Below are positions 8,074 to 15,039 of a stretch of DNA of 64,000 nucleotides, one piece after another. The notes beneath the pieces are model-generated. The model was not told the DNA's origin, searched no databases, and was given only the letters and a program-made list of their open reading frames with translations. Position 1 is the first letter of the stretch; the number at the start of each line of letters is the position of its first letter. The position numbers and the translations under genes were made by a program. Source of the DNA: Amycolatopsis oliviviridis (GTDB lineage: Bacteria > Actinomycetota > Actinomycetes > Mycobacteriales > Pseudonocardiaceae); the NCBI RefSeq assembly GCF_014654365.1, contig NZ_BNAY01000013.1, forward strand, positions 100,931 to 164,930, written 5' to 3'.

Positions 8074-8714
8074 CCGTCGAGAGGGCCGTGGAGACCAGGC
8101 TGCCGACCCGGTACGGCGTCTTCCGGGCGTACGGATACCTGGACGCCGACGGCAACGAGCAGATGGCGCTGGCGCACGGCGACATCGAGGGCTTCGGCAC
8201 GCTGGCGCGGGTCCATTCGGAATGCCTGACCGGCGACGTCTTCAGCTCGATGCACTGCGAGTGCGGTGATCAGCTGGCCGCCGCGTTGCGCGCGATCGTC
8301 GAGGAGGGCGCCGGAGTCCTCGTGTACGCCCAGGGACACGAGGGGCGCGGCATCGGCCTGCTCGCGAAGCTGAAAGCGATGCGGTTGCAGGACGAAGGGC
8401 TCGACACCGTCGAGGCGAACATCGCGCTCGGGCTGCCGGTGGACGCGCGCGATTACCGTGCGGCGGCGGAGATCCTGGCCGATCTCGGGGTGCGCTCGGT
8501 GCGGCTGCTGTCCAACAACCCGACGAAGGTCGACCAGCTGAAGCTGCACGGCGTGCGGATCAGCGAGCGGGTGCCGCTGCTGGTGACGCCGAACGACGAG
8601 AACCTGCGGTACCTGAGGACGAAACAGGAGCGGATGCACCACTTCCTGCCGCATCTGGATCTGATCGACTCAGCCGAGGGCGGCCAGGGTGTCCCCGAAG
8701 CTCTCCACCAGTGA
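8070..8714 (+). CDS. ribA: GTP cyclohydrolase II paralogue, predicted FAPy-forming
   Basis: A 214-residue GTP cyclohydrolase II. ATG overlaps the previous stop; AGGAG at 8058-8062. The zinc cysteines (HSECLTGDVFSSMHCECG) and the GHEGRGIGL loop are intact. The position equivalent to E. coli Tyr105 is Met104 (KLKAMRLQDEG). In S. coelicolor the paralogue SCO6655 has Met here, releases the formylated product FAPy instead of the usual riboflavin precursor, and switches back when the Met is changed to Tyr (published work). I therefore predict FAPy formation and a role outside riboflavin synthesis. The loop before GHEGRG reads YAQ rather than the common YLR, a second difference. The gene ends inside the convergent creatininase gene. 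Confidence 0.92.
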   Translation: MTVERAVETRLPTRYGVFRAYGYLDADGNEQMALAHGDIEGFGTLARVHSECLTGDVFSSMHCECGDQLAAALRAIVEEGAGVLVYAQGHEGRGIGLLAKLKAMRLQDEGLDTVEANIALGLPVDARDYRAAAEILADLGVRSVRLLSNNPTKVDQLKLHGVRISERVPLLVTPNDENLRYLRTKQERMHHFLPHLDLIDSAEGGQGVPEALHQ

Positions 8715-9365
8715 CGCCAGCACCAGCCGTCCCTTTTCCGCCGTCGCCAGCGAAGGCCGTCCCACCACACCGGACTCCGAATACGGTCGCAGCCCGGTCG
8801 TGAGCAGGTGCCGCCGATCGTCGGCCAGGTGGTCCGCCGCCGCGTAACCGGGCCGCACCAGCGACGGATGCGCGTGCAGCAAAAGGGAAGTCTCCAGCTC
8901 CCCGGCGTGCATGTCGCTGTCCAGCGAGGTTTCCAGCCCGGCCGCGTCGTGCGCCGCCTGCCAGCCTTCGACACCGGGGAAGAGCGCCATCGGCGTCGTC
9001 GACTCCTGGACCACATTGGACAGCACGTAGTTGCCGCCGTGCGCGTTGACCAGCACCAGTTTCGGCACGCCGGACCGGCGCAGCGAGGCGGCGACGTCGT
9101 TCACCACGGCGTAGAGCGTCGCGGCCGAGATGCTGACCGTTCCCGGCCAGTCCGCGTGTTCGTGCGAACAGCCGATCGTGATCGGCGGGAGCCGCAGGAC
9201 CGGGTACGCCGCGGCGAGGGCGTCGGCGATCGTCGTCGCGATCACCGCGTCGGTGGCGAGCGGGAGGTGCGCGCCGTGCTGTTCGAAACTGCCGACGGGC
9301 AGCACCGCGACGTCGGCGCCTCGGGCGCGCTCGTCGGCCGTCGAGGCCGTCGGGAACAGGTTCAT
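8670..9365 (-). CDS. Creatininase-family amidohydrolase, candidate FAPy deformylase
   Basis: A 231-residue creatininase-fold protein. Metal-site motifs are present: VGSFEQHGAHLPLATD (Glu28, His30, Asp39), VNAHGGN (His109) and MHAGELETS. The fold includes creatininase, the mycofactocin peptidase MftE and the archaeal FAPy deformylase ArfB. Beside a predicted FAPy-forming cyclohydrolase, deformylation of FAPy is the economical hypothesis; MftE is less likely because no mycofactocin genes are visible. ATG 9365 is preferred; an upstream extension would overlap the divergent phosphatase gene. Its 3' end overlaps the cyclohydrolase gene by 45 nt, tail to tail. Confidence 0.88.
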   Translation of the reverse strand: MNLFPTASTADERARGADVAVLPVGSFEQHGAHLPLATDAVIATTIADALAAAYPVLRLPPITIGCSHEHADWPGTVSISAATLYAVVNDVAASLRRSGVPKLVLVNAHGGNYVLSNVVQESTTPMALFPGVEGWQAAHDAAGLETSLDSDMHAGELETSLLLHAHPSLVRPGYAAADHLADDRRHLLTTGLRPYSESGVVGRPSLATAEKGRLVLASLVESFGDTLAALG

Positions 9366-9382
9366 CGGGCTACGGTACCCAC

Positions 9383-10171
9383 ATGACCGACCACGCCGCA
9401 TTGTTGTCCGTCGCCCGTGAAGCCGTCGCCAAGGCGACCGGCATCATCCGCTCGATGACCTCGTTTTCCGTTGCCGCCAAAGGTGATCGCGACATGGTGA
9501 CCGACGTCGACCTCGCCGTCGAGGACGCCGTCCGCGAATTCCTGGCGCGGGAGACCCCGGAGATCGGCATCCTCGGCGAGGAACGCGGCCACGAGGGCAA
9601 CGAGGACCTGTGGTGGGCGCTCGACCCGGTCGACGGCACGGCGAACTTCGCGCGCGGCATCCCGCTGTGCGGCGTTTCGCTCGGGCTCGTCGACGGGCTG
9701 AAGAGCACGGTCGCGGCGATCTCTCTGCCGTTCCTCGATGTCACCTACACCGCCGCCGAGGGCCAGGGCGCGTACGCGGGCGAAGAGCGTCTTGAGGCTT
9801 CGAAAGCGACGAGACTGTCCGACGCGATCGTGAGCATCGGCGACTTCGCGGTCGGTGAGGAGGCGGAGGTCAAGAACCGCGTGCGGATGGCGTTGCTGGC
9901 CGAACTCGGCGGCCGCGTGCAGCGGGTCCGGTTCCTCGGCTCCGCGGCGATCGACCTGGCCTGGGTCGCGCACGGCAAACTCGACGCGAGCGTCATCCTC
10001 GCCAACAAACCGTGGGACACGATGGCGGGCGTCCTGCTGGTGCGCGAGGCCGGGGGAGCGGTCGTCGACACCGACGGCGGCGATCACACGGTGCGCTCGG
10101 CGGCCACCATCGCGGTCGGCGCCGGACTGCGGGACGGGATCGTGGCGGCGATCGCCCGCGTCGGCGGGTGA
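9383..10171 (+). CDS. Inositol monophosphatase family phosphatase
   Basis: A 262-residue Mg-dependent sugar/inositol phosphatase. All three motifs are visible: GEE (residues 65-67), DPVDGT (81-86) and PWDTMAG (Asp212). It diverges from the creatininase gene with only 17 bp between start codons (9366-9382), so each promoter must lie inside the other gene or the transcripts are leaderless. Possible substrates are inositol, histidinol or sugar phosphates; in this context it could dephosphorylate a ribosyl- or glycosyl-phosphate intermediate. Confidence 0.9.
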   Translation: MTDHAALLSVAREAVAKATGIIRSMTSFSVAAKGDRDMVTDVDLAVEDAVREFLARETPEIGILGEERGHEGNEDLWWALDPVDGTANFARGIPLCGVSLGLVDGLKSTVAAISLPFLDVTYTAAEGQGAYAGEERLEASKATRLSDAIVSIGDFAVGEEAEVKNRVRMALLAELGGRVQRVRFLGSAAIDLAWVAHGKLDASVILANKPWDTMAGVLLVREAGGAVVDTDGGDHTVRSAATIAVGAGLRDGIVAAIARVGG

Positions 10172-10251
10172 AAAGTTTGTCACTCACGAGATGAACCGGG
10201 CGGGCGTCGCGTCCGTGTCCCCTGATAAGGCGCCCGCATCTGGAGGTAACC

Positions 10252-11346
10252 GTGTTCACCTCGAATGTCCGCGTGACCGAACCGGTCGTCTTCGTCCTGC
10301 CGGGGGACGCCGAAGACACCAGCGGCGAGTACGACCGCCGCATGTGCCAGAACCTCCCGGCCACCGGCCTCCCGTTGCTCGAACTGCCGATCGCCGGTGA
10401 CTGGCCGATGCCGTCGGCCTTGTCACGGTCGAGATTGGCCCGTTCCCTCGCCGCGCTGCCCGACGACACCGTCGTCCTCATCGACGGCACGGTCGCCTGC
10501 GGGGTCCCGGAGATCGTGGTCCCGCACGCCCGGCGGCTGCGGCTGGCCGTGCTGGTCCACCGGCCGCTCGCCGACGACCCCGCGCTCGACCCGGCGCAGG
10601 CCGCTGAACTCGACGCGTGCGAACGGGAGACGCTGCGGCTGGCGGGCATGATCGTCGCCACCGGACCGTGGCTCGCGCGGCAGCTGATCGACCGGCACGA
10701 CCTCGACCCCACCCGTGTCTACGTCGCGACACCCGGCACGGACGCGGCCCCGCTCGCCGCGGGAGCGGACGGTGTCTCCCGGCTGCTGTGTCTCGCCCCG
10801 ATGACCGCGCGGCACGGGCAGGACGTGCTCATCCGCGCGCTTTCGACGGTCGACGAACTGGCGTTCAAATGCGTGTTCGCCGGGGCGACGCACCACGATC
10901 CCGCGTACGTCGACGAACTGCGCTGGACGGTCGAACGGCTCGGGCTCGGGTCCCGGATCAGCCTCATCCGGCCGCCGGAGGACCTCGACCTGGTCTACGA
11001 CGGCGCGGATCTGCTGGTCCTGCCCGCCCGCGGCGGCACGTCCGGCCTGGTCGTCGCCGAGGCACTGGCTCGCGGGATCCCCGTGGTGGCCACCGATACC
11101 GCCGGCGCGCACGACGCGCTCGGCACGGCGCCCGGCGGCGGGGTGCCCGGCATGCTGGTGCCGCCGAACAACCCGTCGGCACTCGCGACGGCGTTGCTGC
11201 GCTGGTCGCTCGACGCGGAACTCCGTCATGCGCTGCGCACGGCGGCGCTCGCGCGGAGCAGCGTCCTCGAGGAGTGGGACGTGGCCGCGGGCAGGCTCAC
11301 CGACGTCCTCTCGCGGTTGCAGTCCGCGCCGCGTCAGCTGGCTTGA
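10252..11346 (+). CDS. Glycosyltransferase paralogue with lost donor-site residues
   Basis: A 364-residue GT-B protein, clearly a paralogue of the 5208-6275 product (shared LPGD, CGVPE, RPLADD-like and DRHDL stretches). GTG start with GGAGG about 8 bp upstream. Two donor-site residues conserved in the paralogue are changed: the Lys of TPRKGQG is His188 (TARHGQD) and the first Glu of E-x7-E is Gly262 (ARGGTSGLVVAEAL). The acceptor-side loop is shorter (SGEYDRR instead of SGGNVYDRR). It may be inactive, a partner subunit, or altered in donor use. Confidence 0.85.
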   Translation: MFTSNVRVTEPVVFVLPGDAEDTSGEYDRRMCQNLPATGLPLLELPIAGDWPMPSALSRSRLARSLAALPDDTVVLIDGTVACGVPEIVVPHARRLRLAVLVHRPLADDPALDPAQAAELDACERETLRLAGMIVATGPWLARQLIDRHDLDPTRVYVATPGTDAAPLAAGADGVSRLLCLAPMTARHGQDVLIRALSTVDELAFKCVFAGATHHDPAYVDELRWTVERLGLGSRISLIRPPEDLDLVYDGADLLVLPARGGTSGLVVAEALARGIPVVATDTAGAHDALGTAPGGGVPGMLVPPNNPSALATALLRWSLDAELRHALRTAALARSSVLEEWDVAAGRLTDVLSRLQSAPRQLA

Positions 11347-11400
11347 TCATCGCCCGGAAGCAGCTATCTTGGCGATCTTCGGCTCGGTTGACTGGGCGGC

Positions 11401-12138
11401 ATGCGAATCGTCGATCTTGCCTCCCGTCCCGATCTCCTCGATCCCGCGCTGAATCTCGGCGACGTCGGCGGTGAGTTCATCTACGCCGGGTTCAGCGGGA
11501 AGATGATCACCCCGGAACGGTTCCTGCGGCACTGGTCCCGGTATTTCCTGATCGCGCTGGACGACGACGGCGTGCCGATCGCGCGGGCGCTGTCGGTCCC
11601 GCTGACCTATCCCGCCGACGATCGCCACGAACTGCCCGCGCACGGCTGGGACGAGGCGATCCAGTGGGCGGCGCAGGATCTCATGGACGGCCGCGCGCCG
11701 GACACCCTGTGCGCGCTGGAAGTCGTCGTGGCGCCGAAAATGCGGGGGACCGGGCTGTCGACGCCGATGCTGAAGGCGCTCAAGGCGCGGGCGGCCGAGG
11801 CGGGGCTGAAGCGGCTGATCGTTTCGGTGCGCCCGATCGGCAAGGAGGACGAACCGGATGTCCCTATGGAGGAGTACGCGGTGCGGCGTCGCGAAGACGG
11901 GCTGCTCGCCGACCGCTGGCTGCGCACGCACGAACGGCTGGGCGCGCGGATGATCAAGATCTGCCCGTTCGCCGTGACCATTTCGGGCTCGATCGCGGAC
12001 TGGAAGGAATGGAGCGGGGTCAACCTCGTCGACGGCGACAACGTGATCCCCGGCGGGATCGCGCCGGTGCACGCGAACGTCGAGCGGGACTGCGGGGTCT
12101 ACGTGGAGGCGAACGTGTGGATGGAGCATCCGTTCTGA
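11401..12138 (+). CDS. GNAT-like acetyltransferase
   Basis: A 245-residue protein with a single GNAT-like core. The acetyl-CoA pyrophosphate loop appears as VVAPKMRGTGLSTPMLKALK near residues 101-120. The C-terminal part (GVNLVDGDNVIPGGIAPVHA) is unusual for simple GNATs. Substrate unknown. It stands alone and is followed by a strong bidirectional terminator. Confidence 0.7.
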   Translation: MRIVDLASRPDLLDPALNLGDVGGEFIYAGFSGKMITPERFLRHWSRYFLIALDDDGVPIARALSVPLTYPADDRHELPAHGWDEAIQWAAQDLMDGRAPDTLCALEVVVAPKMRGTGLSTPMLKALKARAAEAGLKRLIVSVRPIGKEDEPDVPMEEYAVRRREDGLLADRWLRTHERLGARMIKICPFAVTISGSIADWKEWSGVNLVDGDNVIPGGIAPVHANVERDCGVYVEANVWMEHPF

Positions 12139-12150
12139 GCGCGGTCCCGG

Positions 12151-12207
12151 ATGTCATGAAAGGGCCGTTCAGGACGAAATATGTCCTGAACGGCCCTTTC
12201 ATGACAT
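12151..12207. terminator. Bidirectional terminator, perfect 25-bp stem
   Basis: Perfect inverted repeat, arms 12151-12175 and 12183-12207 (start ATGTCATGAAAGGGCC) with a 7-nt loop, between the convergent GNAT and M14 genes. The ATGAAAGGGGC theme recurs in the terminator at 35706-35760, so it may also be a dispersed repeat. Confidence 0.85.
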
Positions 12208-12231
12208 CTGTGGGGAGCCGGGAAGGGCGCG

Positions 12232-13902
12232 TTACCCCAGCACCGTGCTCAGCCGCTGCCCGCCGGCCCGCTCCGCCCGCGCCACGAACTCCTTCAGCAG
12301 CGCCCGCGCCTCCGGCACCGCCTCGCTGATCGCCGTCGCGGCTTCGGCCAGCTTCCCGGCGACATCGCTGTCCAGCACCGGATCGTGCTCCAGCTGGGCG
12401 GTCTCGATGAGCCGCTTCAAGGCGATAGTCGCCTTCACCCGCGCCCGCGGATCGTCGCCGAGTGCCCGCAGGATGCTCGGCCCGTGCCCGACGAGGTCGT
12501 CGTACAGTTCCCGCGAGGAGCCCACGTGCCGGGCGAAAACCTCTTCGGCCTCTTGGAGCAGAAGGCTGTCGGGACCGGTCGGGCAAGTGAGCTCCAGCAG
12601 GAACTCCATGATCGCCGGGCCGACCTCTTCGATCACCTTACGGGCTTCTTCGTACGGCGGCTGGAAAGCGCCGAGCACGTCGCCGCCGACCGGCGGTCTG
12701 CCGGTCTCGATGCAGAACGTCCGCACCTTCTTCAGCCCGGGATTCACGAAATGGCGGGCGAAGGTGTAGTCGTCGATGGTCGCCGTCGTCGGATACAACC
12801 CGACGCTCTGTTGCAGCGTGTACGTCCGGCCGTGCGCCTTCGGGATGACGTCGCGCATCCGGCTCCCGGCGCGGAGGAACCAGTCCAGATCGCCCTGCGG
12901 GATGTATTCGCGGTAGCGCCCGTCGTTCGGCACGCCGCGATCCGGGTTCGGCACCCGGAAGTTCTGCGCGGGATCGGTGGTCTGGTTGTCGTCGTCGCCC
13001 CACGGATAGAGGATCAACTCGCTGTAGGAATGCAGGTCCAGCACGGCCGTGATGTGCGGGAACGTGTCCAGCAGCCAGCGGATGTCGCGGGTTTCCGGCT
13101 CGGAGAACGCCTGCGGGCCGCGATAGATCTCGCTCGCCGGGTCGGCGCTGGTGCCGATCCCGCTTTCGAAGAGGAAGTCGTAGTTGCGGTTGAGGTCGAC
13201 GCCGCGGCTGTTCCCGCGCCACATCCGCAGATGCTCCGCGGACAGGACGATGTCGCGGCCGTCCGGGTTGACCATCGGGACCACGAAGATGTCCAGGCTG
13301 TCGACGATCAGCCTGACCAGGCTGTGCCCGTAGTCGCTGCCGGGGTAGTACACCGACGTCTGCGACGAGAGGGCGTAGGCCATCCGGAAGATCCAGTTGT
13401 ACAGCAGCTCGGGGTTCATCAGTTCGCGCGCGTGCGCCCCGGCCATCAGGATCACGCCCGGCCGGTCGGCCCGGTCGCCGCCGCGCATCCTCAGCGCGGA
13501 CATGGGCTTTCCCTGGACGGACCGTTCGGGCAACCGGACCCAGGACAACGTGTCCGGCAGGGACTGGGCCATGTCGCGGATCAGGCGTTCGAACTGTACG
13601 GAATCCCGGTATCCGGGCGGCACGGCGGTTTCCGGTCCGGCCGCGAGGCTCCGCGCGGCGGGTTCCGGCGCGAGCTCCAGCGGCGCGGCCTCGACGTCGG
13701 GATGGACGTGGACGTCGTGCCCGTCGCCGGTGAGTCCGGTGATCTCCGCGTCGGCGAGGTAACCGTCGATCGCGGCGCCGCCGCCGGTTTCCCTCGCCGT
13801 CGAAGGGAACAGGTCGAGCCCGCGACGGGCGAGCAGGCGCAGGGCCGCGGGATCGGCGACGGAGACGGTGACGAAATGCCGGGCGGGGTCGGAATCGGGC
13901 AT
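12232..13902 (-). CDS. M14-family zinc carboxypeptidase
   Basis: A 556-residue peptidase. Zinc and catalytic motifs are all visible: AGAHARELMNPE (HxxE), VDLNRNYDF, LDLHSYSEL (third ligand) and FCIETG (catalytic Glu). The first ~100 residues look like an N-terminal accessory domain and the last ~120 (after residue 430) are helical and Ala/Glu-rich, longer than a minimal M14 domain of about 300. No clear signal peptide, so a cytoplasmic role or non-classical export is possible. Isolated between two palindromic terminators. Confidence 0.9.
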   Translation of the reverse strand: MPDSDPARHFVTVSVADPAALRLLARRGLDLFPSTARETGGGAAIDGYLADAEITGLTGDGHDVHVHPDVEAAPLELAPEPAARSLAAGPETAVPPGYRDSVQFERLIRDMAQSLPDTLSWVRLPERSVQGKPMSALRMRGGDRADRPGVILMAGAHARELMNPELLYNWIFRMAYALSSQTSVYYPGSDYGHSLVRLIVDSLDIFVVPMVNPDGRDIVLSAEHLRMWRGNSRGVDLNRNYDFLFESGIGTSADPASEIYRGPQAFSEPETRDIRWLLDTFPHITAVLDLHSYSELILYPWGDDDNQTTDPAQNFRVPNPDRGVPNDGRYREYIPQGDLDWFLRAGSRMRDVIPKAHGRTYTLQQSVGLYPTTATIDDYTFARHFVNPGLKKVRTFCIETGRPPVGGDVLGAFQPPYEEARKVIEEVGPAIMEFLLELTCPTGPDSLLLQEAEEVFARHVGSSRELYDDLVGHGPSILRALGDDPRARVKATIALKRLIETAQLEHDPVLDSDVAGKLAEAATAISEAVPEARALLKEFVARAERAGGQRLSTVLG

Positions 13903-13999
13903 GTGGTGATCCCCTCTGTGATCGGTACCCCGACGACGTTAGGGATCACCACCTGCCGCGACAGGGGCGGAACGGACCGGCTTTCGGGTGGCCGGAGGG

Positions 14000-14052
14000 G
14001 CATTCAGAGGACGAAACGCGTTGTGAACACACGCATTTCGTCCTCTGAATGC
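14000..14052. terminator. Inverted pair of the AGAGGAC repeat, likely terminator
   Basis: Two 22-bp copies of family A face each other (14000-14021 and 14031-14052) with a 9-nt loop and one mismatch. It lies 7 bp past the stop of the LLM gene and so fits as its terminator. Elsewhere the element occurs as single copies. Confidence 0.75.
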
Positions 14053-14058
14053 GGTAGG

Positions 14059-15024
14059 TCAGCCGCGCAATTCCGCGGCGATCCGGCCCGCCGCCGCGAA
14101 GGACTCCTCCTCCGGTTCCCCGAGCAACGGGAGCAGGATGACGGATTCGGTCCCGGCCGCGTACAGCGCGCGGATCTGTTCGACGCAGCGGTCGAGCGGG
14201 CCGCTGACGCTCAGCCTGTCGATCCACTCCGGACGCAGGCGCCGCGCCAGCTCGGCTCGGTCGTCACCCGCGGCGGCGACCTCGGCCAGCAGTTCGGCGC
14301 CGAAGTCCAGCGGCTCCAAGGCCGGGCCGGAGTTCGGCCCGATGGCGGACGCGACGTCGGATCGCGCCCGCTCGCGGGCCCGTTCGGGGTCCTCGTCGAG
14401 CGCCAGCCAGTTGTAGGCGGCGATCGTGTGGCTCTCGACGCCGATGACGCCGCGCGTCGCGCGGACGTACTCCGGCGTCGCCGGTTCCGCCAGGAGCGTC
14501 CCGTCGGCCACCCGGCCCGCCGCCGCGAGGGACTTCGGGCCGCGGACACCGGCGATCAGCTTCGGCGGCACCGCGGGCGGGAACTCCAGTTCGACCTCGT
14601 CGAGCCGGACGTGCTTGCCCTCGAAGGAAACCCGCTCACCCGCCAGCAGCCGCCGGACGACCGTCAGCGTCTCCTCGAACGCGGCCAGCGCGGACTTCGG
14701 CCACGCGTCGATCTGCCGCATCCAGCTCGGCACCCCGTGCCCGAACCCGGCGATCAGCCTGCCCGGGTACAGCTCCGCCAGCGCCGCGATCTCCATCGCC
14801 ACGATGGCCGGATTCCTCGCCACGGCGGGCATGATGCCGATGCCGAGGGTGATCTTCTCGGTCGCCGCCAGCACCGTCGCCGCCGTGGCGATCCCGCCCG
14901 CGTAGAAGCAGTCCTCGACGATCCAGACCTCGTCCAGGCCCTCCTGTTCCGCGCGCCGGGCCAAATCCTTCAGCCGCGCGGCCGGCAGTTCGCGCGGGAT
15001 CCTGACTCCGAGCCGTGAAACCAT
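14059..15024 (-). CDS. LLM-class (luciferase-like) oxidoreductase
   Basis: A 321-residue TIM-barrel flavin/F420 enzyme: AAARLKDLARRAEQEGLDEVW-type N-terminus, KITLGIGIMPAVARNP near residues 57-72 and the GFGHG turn. The family uses F420 or FMN; actinobacterial LLM proteins of this size are often F420-dependent. It starts 15 nt after the stop of the ribosomal protection gene and is almost certainly co-transcribed with it. That pairing suggests, without proof, action on the same antibiotic or a related aromatic compound. Confidence 0.85.
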   Translation of the reverse strand: MVSRLGVRIPRELPAARLKDLARRAEQEGLDEVWIVEDCFYAGGIATAATVLAATEKITLGIGIMPAVARNPAIVAMEIAALAELYPGRLIAGFGHGVPSWMRQIDAWPKSALAAFEETLTVVRRLLAGERVSFEGKHVRLDEVELEFPPAVPPKLIAGVRGPKSLAAAGRVADGTLLAEPATPEYVRATRGVIGVESHTIAAYNWLALDEDPERARERARSDVASAIGPNSGPALEPLDFGAELLAEVAAAGDDRAELARRLRPEWIDRLSVSGPLDRCVEQIRALYAAGTESVILLPLLGEPEEESFAAAGRIAAELRG

Positions 15025-15039
15025 GACGCTCTCCGTTCT

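Noticed and set aside
8670..9365. MftE, implying a mycofactocin locus
   Set aside because: No mftA, mftC or mftF-like genes nearby; the context is a GTP cyclohydrolase cluster.
12385..15018. 877-codon open frame on the plus strand
   Set aside because: Runs antisense across both the M14 peptidase and LLM genes, whose catalytic motifs are clear; no motif in the plus frame.
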